A stretch of DNA of 64,000 nt from DASUAS01 sp963720765 (GCA_963720765.1 CAVRGS010000001.1:1-64000), one strand, 5' to 3'; positions 1 through 9,169 are shown, counted from the first letter of the stretch. Translations and numbers: made by a program. Notes: generated from the sequence alone by a model not told the origin.

Positions 1-660
1 CAAGCCAGCGGTGTGAACCCCCAGGTCAGGGGTGGTCCGCCAGGTCGGCAGGCAGGCGCAGCAGGGCAGCGTGTCATCAGTTTGTCATCACTTTCCTCGG
101 CCAAGTGGTTGGCGATGGCGCCAGCTCGGGGTGCCTGCTGCAGCGTGCAGTTCTGCTGACTCGCTGACTCGGAAGGTCGGCCGTCTCCGGCGACTCGCCA
201 GCTACGGTCAGGTCGGGAGGTAGCGCATTGCTGATCCGGCGAAGCGGCGATGGAGCGATTGAGAATGTCGGATCGGGCGAGCCCGGCGCCGCAGCGGGGT
301 CGGGCGGCGGCCATGCGGATCAGCAGTCGCTCGACTCGGAGCATGTCGGGTGTCGTCCAGCGTTGCTGGTCGGTGGGGATGGGTGCGCTGCGCCCGTCGG
401 CCCGTCCGATCCGATCGCTGCGGCCCTCGGCGAGGGCGACGACGTGGCGCGAGGCGAGGTACACGCTGGCCAGTGCGAGCACGCCGCCGGTGGACGCGCC
501 AGCGGAGAGTTCGGCGCAGAGCTGGCGGATGACGCCACGGCGGTCGAAGGTTGCCCGATGTCCATCGGGTGCTCCGAGCCGGCGGTGGAGGTGGTCGGTG
601 TCGATGCCGTCGGGTGTCGGGTGCTGCCGGGCCGTGCTGACGGCTCCGTAGGGGCGCGAC
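1..660 (-). pseudogene. Remnant of a MobF/TrwC-type conjugative relaxase, running off the left edge
   Basis: This minus-strand frame stays open from about 665 to base 1, without a stop inside the window. The recognisable part (about 615 to 230) reads DGHRATFDRRGVIRQLCAEL, then ASVYLASRHVVALAEG, then QQRWTTPDMLRVERLLIRMA. This is the layout of the linker between the relaxase and RecD-like helicase halves of actinobacterial TrwC proteins: FxRRxV, a short-residue block, then a W/Y-TTP-E/D-L-x-V/A-E motif. No HUH relaxase active site and no Walker motifs are seen, and the reading becomes low-complexity below about 230. It lies just downstream of the helicase stop codon. I infer a truncated mobilisation gene left by an integrated element. 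A chance open frame is less likely given the motif order. Assigned by memory of family motifs only. Confidence 0.45.
72..90. repeat. Left copy of a 19-bp direct repeat flanking the island
   Basis: TGTCATCAGTTTGTCATCA occurs here and identically at 7676-7694. Each copy is itself two TGTCATCA octamers spaced by GTT (11-bp period). The flanking bases differ between the copies. It is a candidate attachment-site or target duplication for the island between the copies. Confidence 0.6.
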
Positions 661-667
661 CGAACGT

Positions 668-3600
668 TCAGGCAACCGCAGCTGCGAACGCCGTGTACAG
701 GTCGCCCGACAGGGGGTGGGTGAGCTCCCAGGTGATGGCCATCGGTCTTTCACCGACATGGCCTCGGTACGTCGCTGGTCCGAGAAACCAGAAGGCGCGG
801 TCGTCGGTGCGAAGGCGGGTGAACAGGAGGATCGTGCGACCGTCACTCTCGTGGTTGCGGTAGCGGAGACCGGTGGGGCTGTCGGCCCTGGTGGATGACT
901 GGCTCTCCCAGTGGATAAGCGTGCGGCTGATCGCATAGTCGCGGTAGCGGGTCGTAGGCGAGAACCCGCCCGTGCTCTTGTCGAGGGTGAACGCGAACAG
1001 CTCGGCGTTGGCGGCCTTGGCCTCGTACACCCCGCTCTGCCACGCGGCGATCTTGGCCCGGTCGCCGTTGAGACCAAACGCGGCGAGGATCTCGATACGG
1101 CTGTAGCGGGCGTGGATCTGCAGCGGTGCGTCGGGATGGGTCGCGAGCGGTTGGTGGACGTGATCGACCCTGTCGCCCAGCACGGCGAACAGTTCTCGCA
1201 GCTCGGCGAGCACCTGAGGGTGGGCCCACACGAGATCGACCGCCTCCTGGATCGACATGTCCTTGTGCAGTGCGCGGTCGGCAATCGAGGCCACGAGCAT
1301 GTGCACGAGTCGCCTGGCCCGCTCGGGAAGTGCGTCGACGTCCGGCGACTCCGGTTGCGCGAGCAGCTCGCGGTAGAAGCCGATGCGCTCGTGGTCGTCG
1401 AGGTGGAGCATCCTGCTGATCGCTCGGCGTAGCGGCACTTCCTTCGGCCCAGCCGGGAGGGTCGGTGCGCTGGCGGCGTCGAGCAGGTCGGACCAGCTCT
1501 TCGACCCGGCGTAGAGGTCGTCGAGATCGAGGCCCGTTTCATCCATGAACTCGGCGAGGTCGAGGTCGGGGCGGTCGCGGCGGAGGGATCGCAGCTCGTC
1601 GACCTTGGCGGGCCATCGCGACGGGATGGCCTCGCGGAGGCTCCGCAGCACGATCTCGGCCGCCTTCTCGTCGAGCTGCATATTGCAGCCGACCGGAAGG
1701 AACGGGAACTGCATCTGCACGGACCGTTCGACGTCTCGACGAGTGCCGCCGAGCAGTGCACGGTAGCGGCGATCGAAGCGGAACTCCTTGCGGTGGGTGC
1801 CGACGAAATCCAGCACCGTGCAGAACGCCTTCCCCTTGGCCTTGCGCAGCCCGCGACCGAGCTGCTGGAGAAACAGCGTCGGACTCTCGGTAGGTCGCAG
1901 CATGAGGACGGTGTCGACGGCCGGTACGTCCACGCCCTCGTTGAAGAGGTCCACCGAGAACACGACCTTCACTTCGCCGGCTCGTAGCTCCCGCAGCGCA
2001 TCCTCCCGCTCGGCCCGCGGGCTGTCGCCCCAGATGGCGACGGAACGGATCCCGTGATGGTTGAAGTGTCGCTCCATGAACCGGGCGTGCTCGATGCTCA
2101 CGCAGAAGCCGAGGCAACGCATTGAGTCGACGTCGGTGTGCTCGAGCAGCTGTTTCACCACGAGGCGGGCCCAGGCATCGGAGCTGGTGTAGCGGTTGCT
2201 GAGCGCCTCGACCTCGTAGCCGCGTCCCCTTCGCCACGGGATGTCACGCAGGTCGAGGCCGTCGTGGATGCCGAAGTAGAGGAAGGGCGCGAGGTATTGC
2301 TGGTCGATCGCGTCCCACAGCCGCAGCTCGGCGGCGATCCGGTCGTCGAACCATTGCAAGATCGGGAGGCCGTCACTGCGCTCCGGTGTGGCGGTGAGTC
2401 CGAGCAACTCGACCGGCGCGAGACGGTTCAGCACCTTCTCGTAGCTCACGGCAGCCGCGTGGTGGAACTCGTCGACGATCACCACGTCGAAGTGGTCGGG
2501 CGCGAGTAAGGACAGATCGGCCGCGTGCAGACTCTGAATCGACGCGAACACGTGCTCGAAGCGCGACGGCCGCGCACCACCAACCCACTTCTCGCCAAAG
2601 GTCGGGTCGCGCAGCGCGTAACGGAACGTAGCGAGCGACTGATCGAGAATCTCCTCGCGGTGCGCGACGAACAACAGCCGCGCTCGGTCAAGGTGGTCGC
2701 GAAGACCCGCGTAGTCGAGCGCGGCCATGACCGTCTTGCCGGTGCCGGTTGCCGACACCAGGAGATTGCGATGGTGGCCACGTTGACGAGACACCTCGAC
2801 GAGCTCGAGCAACCGGTCCTGGAAGGGGAGCGGACGCAGCTCGATCGGGCTCAGGACCACCGTCGGCCCGCTCGACTCGCGCCCGGCGCGTTGCTGCTCT
2901 GCCTCGAACTGGCCTGAGTCGTACGGGAGGTAGTCGCCGCCGGCCCAGTAGCTGTCGAACACCGCTTCGAACTTCGAGATCACGGTCGGATTGCGCGCAG
3001 CCGACGCCCGCACGTTCCACTCCATGCCCGTCACCTGTGCAGAATGCGTGAGGTTCGACGAGCCCACGTACGCGGTCGAGAACCCCGAATGGCGGTGGAA
3101 CACCCACGCCTTCGCGTGGAGTCGCGTGGTGGAGAGGTCGTAGGAGACGCGGACCTCGCGCGCCCAGCTCGGTGAGGAGGTCGAGGGCTCGTTGCTCGGT
3201 CGACCCGGTATAGGTCGTGGTGAGCACACGAAGCGGTCGACCACGATCGCAATGCCGAGCGAGGGCGTCGAGCAACGGTGCGATGCCGCTGCGACGGATG
3301 AAGGCCATGACGACGTCGATCGCGTCAGCTGATTCGATCTCGGAGCGCAGCTGGTTCCAGAGGTTCGGTTCGCCTGGCGCGTTCGTGAGCAACGTCGTGT
3401 CGAGCAACGGCGTCAACGGCGTGGTGATCGCGTCCGGCGTGCCGTCGGGACGCCGGCCGAGCACCGCATGAAGCACCGTCGCCGGGTCCACGGGTCGGAC
3501 CGACGGGTCAGCACTCACCAGCTCACCCAGCCGATCGAGCAAGGCGCGGGCAACCTCGATCCCGACCCGGGTCCGGTCGGTCTCACCGACGTCGTTCAAG

Positions 3601-3764
3601 GCGCGCTCGATCTCCCGGCTCAGATGCCAGGCGATGCGATCCGGCGCCTCCGCCGGCTGCAGACCTCGCTGCTCGGTGGGCAGCCGCTCGGCGAGCTCCT
3701 CGAGGCGCGCGTGCAGGCCCTCGGTGACCAGCACCTCGTAGAGCCCCGCCGCCAGCTCCTCCAC
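668..3764 (-). CDS. PLD-domain SF2 helicase with DUF3427 (one frameshift)
   Basis: Large ATP-dependent nucleic-acid translocase of about 1031 residues once a frameshift near 3160 is bridged. The N-terminal ~200 residues (GTG start at 3764) lead into a phospholipase-D-like nuclease fold: TTTYTGSTEQRALDLL, then after the shift HAKAWVF and GSSNLT, the HKD-type half-site. An SF2 helicase follows, with Walker A SATGTGKT at about residue 337, the DEFH box VDEFHHA near 430, GLTATPERSDG, and motif VI QQLGRGLRKAKGK. The C-terminal ~350 residues match the DUF3427 arrangement. At 3160 the frame passes from ELGAR to REVRVSYD through one extra base in a GCGCGCG run. Family members of this architecture are common in mobile and defence islands, so a role in anti-phage restriction or DNA repair is an inference. 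Downstream on the same strand is the relaxase remnant. Confidence 0.85.
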
Positions 3765-3847
3765 GGACCCCGAAGCTACGAGCTCGTGCCGGCAAGCGCC
3801 GGGATCGACTCTTGTCGCAGGCCAGCGCAGCTCGAGAGAATCGGCAG

Positions 3848-4102
3848 ATGCCCGCTCCCGACTCCGTTCAGCCCGTGCTCTCCGACGACGACCTCGCGCT
3901 CATCGTCGAGGCCCTCGACAGCCACGAGTACTGGCAACTCAGCGACCCGACCTGGCGACACAGCGGCGCTGTCATCCTGCCGAGCGACGACCCCTTACGG
4001 TGGGCCGATCGACCCGCCCCGACCGGCGACCAGCGCGAGGCGATCGCAGAGATCGGGCGATGCCGGTCCCTGGCCGATCGGTTGCGGGCACGGCGTTCGT
4101 GA
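3848..4102 (+). CDS. Small hypothetical protein (84 aa)
   Basis: Unrecognised acidic protein of 84 residues, divergent from the helicase gene with 83 bases between the start codons. It begins MPAPDSVQPVLSDDDLALIV and contains a predicted helix-rich segment (DDDLALIVEALDSHEYWQL) followed by a basic C-terminus (RSLADRLRARRS). A longer start at 3812 is possible, but the ATG at 3848 is preferred because the upstream codons add an unlike, polar stretch. No signal peptide or membrane segment. It sits 58 bases ahead of the SWIM-associated gene and could be co-transcribed with it. Confidence 0.5.
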   Translation: MPAPDSVQPVLSDDDLALIVEALDSHEYWQLSDPTWRHSGAVILPSDDPLRWADRPAPTGDQREAIAEIGRCRSLADRLRARRS

Positions 4103-4160
4103 GGATCGTCCGATCTGTCACGGACCCAGCCAGGCGGGGTCGGTCAGGTAGACCGGTGCG

Positions 4161-5576
4161 ATGGCTCGGCGGACGAAGAAGGTCACGGCTACCAGCCACG
4201 CGGTCGACGTGGCCTCGTACCGCCGATCGTTCGCGACAGCGTTGCGGTCGGGGAGTGCGGCACGCCGCAACGGCCCGCGCACGTCGGGGCCCTGGGCGCG
4301 CGGCGTGCACGAGGAGATTGCGCGCATCGGCGAGCTCGTGCCGGCCGGTCATGCCGATGCGGTGATCGTCATCACCGAGTACGCGCTCGGCCGTGTCGAT
4401 GTGACGATGGGCCGGGTCGACGACTCGTCGGGCTGGTTCGCGCAGGTCGTCGCCGACCTGGAGCGACTCCACCGCGACGCGTGCGAAGTGGTGCGACCAG
4501 ATCCGGTCGCACTTGCTCGGCGGCTGTTCGCCCTCGAGATTGACACCGACTGGGACATCCTCATCGATTCGCCCAAGCGCTACGCGGATCTCCTCGGCGA
4601 CGCCGGCCTGGCGGAGATGCGACGCCTCGCCACGGAGCGATGGGAACAGCTTCCCCCGGCGGATCCCGGGCGCTTCGGACGCTCCAGCCGACCGTTCCAT
4701 CTCACCCGGATGATGGAGACACTTGCCGAGGTCGCGGGCGACGTGGACGGTCGCGTCGCGGTGATGGCCCAGGATCTGTCGTATCCCTACGACTACGTCC
4801 GGATCGCCGAGGTCCTCGCCGAGGCCGGTCGAGTTGACGACGCGCTCGCATGGGCCGAACGAGGTATCGCGGGGTTCGAGGACTCCGACCACCAGATGCG
4901 GGGCGACTCCCGTCTCGATGACGTCGCGCTCGCGGGATGGTTGGAGCGCGGCCGTACGGCCGAGATGGTCGACCTGGTGTGGCGGCGCTTCGCCGAGAAG
5001 CCCGAACTGAAGACCTATCAGCGCTTGAAGCGGTGGACGTCCGAGGCGGGCGTGTGGGACGAGCACCGGCCGCGAGCCCTCGCGGTGCTCGAGGACCGCG
5101 CGGCTGCCCGCGAGGCGGAGGTTGCGTCGCGACCGACTCCGAACAACCGCTACCGCGCCCGCCTGCCGCGACCTTCCACTCACGAAGATCTCATCGCGGT
5201 GCTGGCCTGGGACGGTCAGCTCGACGACGCGTGGGCGACGGCCATCGAGCACGGAGCGACCACGCATCTCTGGCTGCAGCTGGGTGCAGCACGCGAGGCC
5301 GACCACCCTCTCGACGCGGCGAGCGCCTACTCGCGGCAGGTCGAGGAGCTCGTCGAGCGCAAGCAGACGCACAGCTACGAGCAAGCGGTCGAGCGAATCG
5401 CCCACATCCGCAGCCTCCACGATCGTGCCGGCGATCTCGACGGCTTCGACGCGTACCTCGCCGACGGACGACAGCGTCATCGGCAGAAGACCAAGCTCAT
5501 CCGGCTCCTCGACGATGCCGGGTTCTGCGATCCCAGCGGTCCCTCGCTGCGCAATTCGCACCCAAACTCAACGTGA
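4161..5576 (+). CDS. SWIM zinc-finger-associated family protein lacking the SWIM finger
   Basis: A 471-residue helical-repeat protein. Its body (HADAVIVITEYALGRVDVTM, then LERLHRDACEVVRPDPVALA, then repeated helical pairs ending KTKLIRLLDDAGF) corresponds to the C-terminal repeat part of bacterial SWIM-finger proteins. The usual N-terminal CxC-x(n)-CxH zinc finger is not present, because the protein starts directly at MARRTKKVTATSHAVDV. The repeats look like TPR/SEL-type solenoids, which suggests protein binding rather than catalysis. It could be a truncated island copy of a longer protein. The start at 4161 is an ATG without a strong ribosome binding site. The function is unknown. Confidence 0.7.
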   Translation: MARRTKKVTATSHAVDVASYRRSFATALRSGSAARRNGPRTSGPWARGVHEEIARIGELVPAGHADAVIVITEYALGRVDVTMGRVDDSSGWFAQVVADLERLHRDACEVVRPDPVALARRLFALEIDTDWDILIDSPKRYADLLGDAGLAEMRRLATERWEQLPPADPGRFGRSSRPFHLTRMMETLAEVAGDVDGRVAVMAQDLSYPYDYVRIAEVLAEAGRVDDALAWAERGIAGFEDSDHQMRGDSRLDDVALAGWLERGRTAEMVDLVWRRFAEKPELKTYQRLKRWTSEAGVWDEHRPRALAVLEDRAAAREAEVASRPTPNNRYRARLPRPSTHEDLIAVLAWDGQLDDAWATAIEHGATTHLWLQLGAAREADHPLDAASAYSRQVEELVERKQTHSYEQAVERIAHIRSLHDRAGDLDGFDAYLADGRQRHRQKTKLIRLLDDAGFCDPSGPSLRNSHPNST

Positions 5577-5614
5577 CGATCAGTATGAGTGCGGTGCAGA
5601 GTACCGGTCAGTTT

Positions 5615-5678
5615 CCCGGAACTGTAAGTTGTCCGGGATGAGAAACTCGACGTTCTAGACAACTAGCTGAAGTTGTCT
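5615..5678 (+). promoter_or_regulatory. Operator-like palindromes upstream of abiEi
   Basis: A perfect palindrome AGACAACT (5657-5664), six bases, AGTTGTCT (5671-5678) ends 13 bases before the abiEi GTG codon. A further half-site AGTTGTC lies at 5627-5633, inside a second inverted repeat CCCGGA (5615-5620)/TCCGGG (5632-5637). AbiEi antitoxins of known systems repress their own promoter by binding paired inverted repeats, so these are the obvious candidate operators. The CCCGGA/TCCGGG stem could instead act as a weak terminator for the upstream gene. Confidence 0.55.
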
Positions 5679-5691
5679 GTAGAATGTACGG

Positions 5692-6819
5692 GTGGTCATA
5701 CAGGAAGCCGAGCTCATCGACTCCGCCCTGGCGCAGCTGGCATCCCGCCTCCCGTCGGGGTGGACGGTCGAGCGCGTCGAGGGGCAAGGGGCGGGCACCG
5801 ACGAGGGGGATGCCCTCTTCGCCTTCAAGACCCAGTCCGGCATGGCGATGGGGAGCGCGATCGTCGAGGCGAGGCGGAGCTTCGGTCCCGCTGACGTCGA
5901 CCGGCTGCTCGGCGGACTCACCCGCCGCCTCCGCGAGGCCGCTGGTTCGGGCCCGATCCTGCTGGTGACGGACTTCCTCTCGCCGCGGACACGCGAGCTC
6001 CTGAGCAAGGAGGACATCAGCTACCTCGACCTCACGGGGAACATCCGGCTCGTGATGCAGGCGCCGCCGATCTTCGTGGAGGTCGCGGGAGCGGACCGTC
6101 GACCCTCCACGACGAGCACTCGGAGGAGCGCCGGTTTGGCGGGCGCCAAGGTCGGCCGCGTCGTGCGCTTCCTCGCGGAGGTCGTGCCGCCGTACGGCGT
6201 GAACGACATCGAGGGAGCGACCGGCATCAGTCGCGGCTACGTCAGCCGGGTACTCGAACGGCTCGCCGACGAGGCGCTGATCCGCCGGGAACCCCGCGGA
6301 CCGGTCGAAGAAGTCGACTGGCCGGCGATGCTCCGACAGCGCGGCCAATCGGTCGACCTCTTCCGTGCCAACACGGCTCGCACCTACATCTCGTCGAACG
6401 GACCGCGCGCCGTGCTCGAGGCGTTGCCACGCTCGAAAGTTGCTGATGGGGTCGTGGTGACGGGTTCCTTCGCCGCCGTGCGCAAGGCACCGGTCGCCGG
6501 TCCGGCGCTCCTCGTGATGTACGTCGTCCCGATCGGAGGTGTGGCGAAGTTCGATACGACCGCGACTGAGCTCGGGCTTCGGCCGACGGACGAGGCGCCT
6601 GACGTCGTGCTGCTGCTGCCTTCCAACGATCGCGTCGTCGACGATCCTTGGACCGGCGACGGCGTACGCTTTGTCAACCTGCCGCAGCTCGCCGTCGACT
6701 GCCTCGGGGGAAGTGGGCGAATGCCGGCCGAAGGCGAGGCATTGATCGCCTGGATGCAGACGAACACCGGGGAATGGCAGTGCCCCTCGTTGGCGGATTA
6801 CCTCGAGCAGCGGTCGTGA
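5692..6819 (+). CDS. abiEi: Type IV toxin-antitoxin antitoxin, AbiEi family
   Basis: A 375-residue winged-helix antitoxin and autorepressor. The N-terminal ~120 residues form a nuclease-like/AbiEi_N-type fold (GSAIVEARRSFGP, LLVTDFLSPRTRELL, DISYLDLTGNIRL). A helix-turn-helix follows at about residues 155-200 (VNDIEGATGISRGYVSRVLE), then the AbiEi C-terminal antitoxin domain ending SLADYLEQRS. The GTG start at 5692 follows the palindrome upstream. The stop overlaps the next gene by GTGA, typical of translational coupling in TA pairs. In characterised AbiE systems this protein both represses the operon and neutralises the nucleotidyltransferase toxin. Confidence 0.8.
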   Translation: MVIQEAELIDSALAQLASRLPSGWTVERVEGQGAGTDEGDALFAFKTQSGMAMGSAIVEARRSFGPADVDRLLGGLTRRLREAAGSGPILLVTDFLSPRTRELLSKEDISYLDLTGNIRLVMQAPPIFVEVAGADRRPSTTSTRRSAGLAGAKVGRVVRFLAEVVPPYGVNDIEGATGISRGYVSRVLERLADEALIRREPRGPVEEVDWPAMLRQRGQSVDLFRANTARTYISSNGPRAVLEALPRSKVADGVVVTGSFAAVRKAPVAGPALLVMYVVPIGGVAKFDTTATELGLRPTDEAPDVVLLLPSNDRVVDDPWTGDGVRFVNLPQLAVDCLGGSGRMPAEGEALIAWMQTNTGEWQCPSLADYLEQRS

Positions 6820-7655
6820 CGCTCGACCCGCACTACGTCGCCGCGCGACAGGTGTTGCTCGACGCACTCGAGGACCTCGCGGAGCACCGAGACGCGATCA
6901 TCGTCGTCGGTGCGCAGGCCGTGTACCTCCGTACGGGCGCAGCGAACGTCGGCGTCGCCGAGTTCACGACCGACGGCGACCTGGCGGTCGCCAGCGACCT
7001 GCTCGCGGATCGCCCGCTCCTCGAAGAGGTGATGAGCGCTCGCTTCGATCACGTGCGACGAGGGCCGACCGCACCTGAGGACCCGGGCGTGTGGACCCGG
7101 ACGGTCGAGATCGACGGCGAGCGCATCGAGATCCCGGTCGACCTCATCGTGCCCGAGGGCACCGCGCCGACGGGAGGAACACGCGGGGCGCGCCTCGGGC
7201 CGCACGGCAAGCGAGCCGCGCGCAAGGCGCCCGGGCTCGAGGCAGCGATCGTCGACAACGACGTCATGACGATCGCCGCGCTCGACGACGAGGACCATCG
7301 CACGATCTCGAGCAAGGTTGCCGGCCCGACGGCACTGCTCATCGCCAAAGCGCACAAGATCGACGACCGGCTGAGAGAAGAGGCACGGCCTGACCGCCTG
7401 ATCGACAAGGACGCGTCCGACGTCTACCGCCTCATGCTCACGACGGCGCCGGAGCACGTCAACGAGGTCGTGCCGAAACTGCTCGACGATCCACGGGTGG
7501 CGGGGCCGACGCGGCGAGGACTCGAGCTGCTCCGCACTCAGTTCGGCGCGCGGCGTGCGCCCGGTGTCGAGATGGCTGTCCGTGCACTGCGCCTCGGCGT
7601 CCCTGACGATCGCGTCAGGGCCGTGTGCGTCGCCTTCGTCGCCGCACTCTCGTAG
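6816..7655 (+). CDS. abiEii: AbiEii-type nucleotidyltransferase toxin
   Basis: A 279-residue toxin candidate of the DNA polymerase-beta-like nucleotidyltransferase superfamily. The GTG start at 6816 overlaps the abiEi stop by four bases. The segment IIVVGAQAVYLRTGA, then EFTTDGDLAV, gives the G-[AG]-x-A and T-x-D-x-D catalytic signature. A later SKVAGPTALLIAKAHKIDDR helix, also family-typical, follows. Known AbiEii/MenT-type toxins add nucleotides to tRNA acceptor ends or otherwise block growth until neutralised. The exact target here cannot be read from the sequence. It is the last gene before the right-hand 19-bp repeat. Confidence 0.75.
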   Translation: MTLDPHYVAARQVLLDALEDLAEHRDAIIVVGAQAVYLRTGAANVGVAEFTTDGDLAVASDLLADRPLLEEVMSARFDHVRRGPTAPEDPGVWTRTVEIDGERIEIPVDLIVPEGTAPTGGTRGARLGPHGKRAARKAPGLEAAIVDNDVMTIAALDDEDHRTISSKVAGPTALLIAKAHKIDDRLREEARPDRLIDKDASDVYRLMLTTAPEHVNEVVPKLLDDPRVAGPTRRGLELLRTQFGARRAPGVEMAVRALRLGVPDDRVRAVCVAFVAALS

Positions 7656-7675
7656 GGCCGCCGAGTGTTGTCGCT

Positions 7676-7694
7676 TGTCATCAGTTTGTCATCA
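7676..7694. repeat. Right copy of the 19-bp direct repeat
   Basis: Identical to 72-90 (TGTCATCAGTTTGTCATCA). It lies 20 bases after the abiEii stop codon and ends the island. The gene content beyond it (hemerythrin, PPC protein) changes character. Confidence 0.6.
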
Positions 7695-7775
7695 GAACTC
7701 GCGAAACAGCCCGGTATGCGACGGTGAGCGCTGGTCGGTGGACGTCCACCGGCTGTCCTGTTGCGCAACAGTCGC

Positions 7776-8288
7776 TCATTGTTTCTCGGCTACGTAACGC
7801 TCGGGATCGTGGTCGTCGGCGCTCACGCCCTCGACATGCGATGCCTCAAAGGCCGCAAACTCTGCGCCGAGCACGCTGCGCGTCGCTGCATCCGTGTGAC
7901 GTCGGAAGTCCGCCAGCGCTTGTCGTTCCTCCTCTGCCATGTGGTCGCTGTTCGCCTTGCGGGTGTCGACGAACGCCTGCCACCACGCGTCTGTTCCGAT
8001 CTCGTGCTGTCGGGACTCGGCCACTGCCTGCCGGATCTTGTTGTGGTCGCTGATTGCGTCCTTCGTTTCCTCGGTGGCGTTCTCTGCGTCGCTGGCACCA
8101 GCACCGACACTGAGCAGATGCGGGTAGAAGAGCTCTTCCTCGGCCTCCGCGTGGACCTCGAGGAAGGTCGCAAGGCGATCCCACAGCGCCGACAGGCGCT
8201 CACGGTCGTCTCGAGCGACGTCATCGAGCTCGGCGAACATCTTCCGTTGGCGGTGGTGGTCGTCGAGGATCTGCTGCGTGATGTCCAT
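7776..8288 (-). CDS. Hemerythrin HHE-domain protein
   Basis: A 170-residue di-iron, four-helix protein expected to bind O2 or NO, or to sense redox state. The helices carry the H/E ligands: DDHHRQRKMFAELDDV, HAEAEEELFYPHLL, then DHNKIRQAV and SDHMAEEERQALADF. The ATG at 8288 follows a GGAGG site by a few bases (GCGGAGGCAACG then ATG); the longer upstream frame is low-complexity and rejected. A second HHE protein lies at 15036-15629, so the cell probably has a paralogous set. No partner gene is adjacent. Confidence 0.85.
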   Translation of the reverse strand: MDITQQILDDHHRQRKMFAELDDVARDDRERLSALWDRLATFLEVHAEAEEELFYPHLLSVGAGASDAENATEETKDAISDHNKIRQAVAESRQHEIGTDAWWQAFVDTRKANSDHMAEEERQALADFRRHTDAATRSVLGAEFAAFEASHVEGVSADDHDPERYVAEKQ

Positions 8289-8496
8289 CGTTGCCTCCGC
8301 AGTTGCAGTGAGTTGCCGTCCCGTGCGAGCGAGGGGTTCGTCCGCGCTCCGATACCCGCTCCTGCCAAGGCGCATGCGTGCGCGTCCGCATGTTGGTGCG
8401 TGCCATGGCAGGCCGACGCGCATGGAACTGACGTCCCATGGGCAAACCGCCAGGAGTTGCGAGTCCCGGTCGCCTCGAATGCGGTGGGAGATCGCC

Positions 8497-8712
8497 ATGA
8501 AGACGGCCATGAAGACGAAGGAGCTCTCCGCGGAGGGTGCGCCCAGCTTTCGGGTTGTCTGCGGGGAGCTGGCCCGCGTCGTCGGCGACGGCTTCTCGTG
8601 GAAACGCAGATCGCCGACGCAGGCACCGGCCGGCGTGCCTTCTACCTCGGCGACCCCGCGTCGCCGTTCCGGGAGTGGTGCACAGCCGGACGACGGGCGC
8701 TTTCCCAGGTGA
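8497..8712 (+). pseudogene. Possible truncated duplicate of the PPC/DUF296 gene
   Basis: The only signal in the 443-base gap between the hemerythrin start and the PPC gene. The frame beginning MKTAMKTKELSAEGAPSF resembles the first residues of the downstream PPC protein (MKEKELSGDGERRFVVIC), then diverges into a proline/serine-rich stretch. I read it as the head of a decayed duplicate. The similarity is short and could be coincidence. Confidence 0.25.
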
Positions 8713-8731
8713 CGGCACGAAGGAGGTCGAG

Positions 8732-9169
8732 ATGAAGGAGAAGGAGCTGTCCGGCGACGGCGAGCGTCGCTTCGTCGTGATCTGCGACAAGGGCGACGAT
8801 CCGGTCGAGGTGCTGGAGACGTTCGCCCGCCAACACGAGGTGGGGTCGGCAGGCTTCACGGCGATCGGCGCCTTCAGGTCGGTGACGCTCGGCTACTTCG
8901 ATCCTGCGATCATGGAGTACCAGCGCAACCAGGTGGACGAGCAGGTCGAGGTGGTCTCCCTCGTGGGCGACGTCGCATCGAAGGACGGGGAGCCACGAGT
9001 CCACGCGCACGTGGTGGTGGCGCGCCACGACGCGACGACGAGGGGCGGCCATCTGCTCGCCGGCGCCGTGTGGCCGACGTTGGAGGTCGTGGTGACGGAA
9101 TCCCCGACGCAGCTACGCAAGCACAGTGACCCCGAGACCGGGCTCGCGCTGATCGACCCCGATCGGTAG
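8732..9169 (+). CDS. PPC/DUF296 domain protein
   Basis: A 145-residue single-domain protein of the PPC (plants and prokaryotes conserved) family, a beta-rich homotrimer whose members bind DNA in plants and have unclear roles in bacteria. Diagnostic segments are GSAGFTAIGAFRSVTLGYFD, then EVVSLVGDVAS, PRVHAHVVVARHD and GGHLLAGAVWPTLEVVVTE. The paired histidines in HAH and the GGHL loop are the conserved metal-site-like residues. The ATG at 8732 has a strong GGAGG six bases upstream. Divergent from the hemerythrin gene. Confidence 0.85.
   Translation: MKEKELSGDGERRFVVICDKGDDPVEVLETFARQHEVGSAGFTAIGAFRSVTLGYFDPAIMEYQRNQVDEQVEVVSLVGDVASKDGEPRVHAHVVVARHDATTRGGHLLAGAVWPTLEVVVTESPTQLRKHSDPETGLALIDPDR

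Noticed and set aside
208..1761. 517-codon minus-strand open frame
   Set aside because: Arg/Ser/Pro-rich shadow of the helicase gene, with no family motifs. The real gene is in the other minus frame.
3985..5561. Long minus-strand frame opposite the SWIM-associated gene
   Set aside because: Composition (R/E/V repeats) is that of an antisense shadow; the plus-strand product matches a known family.
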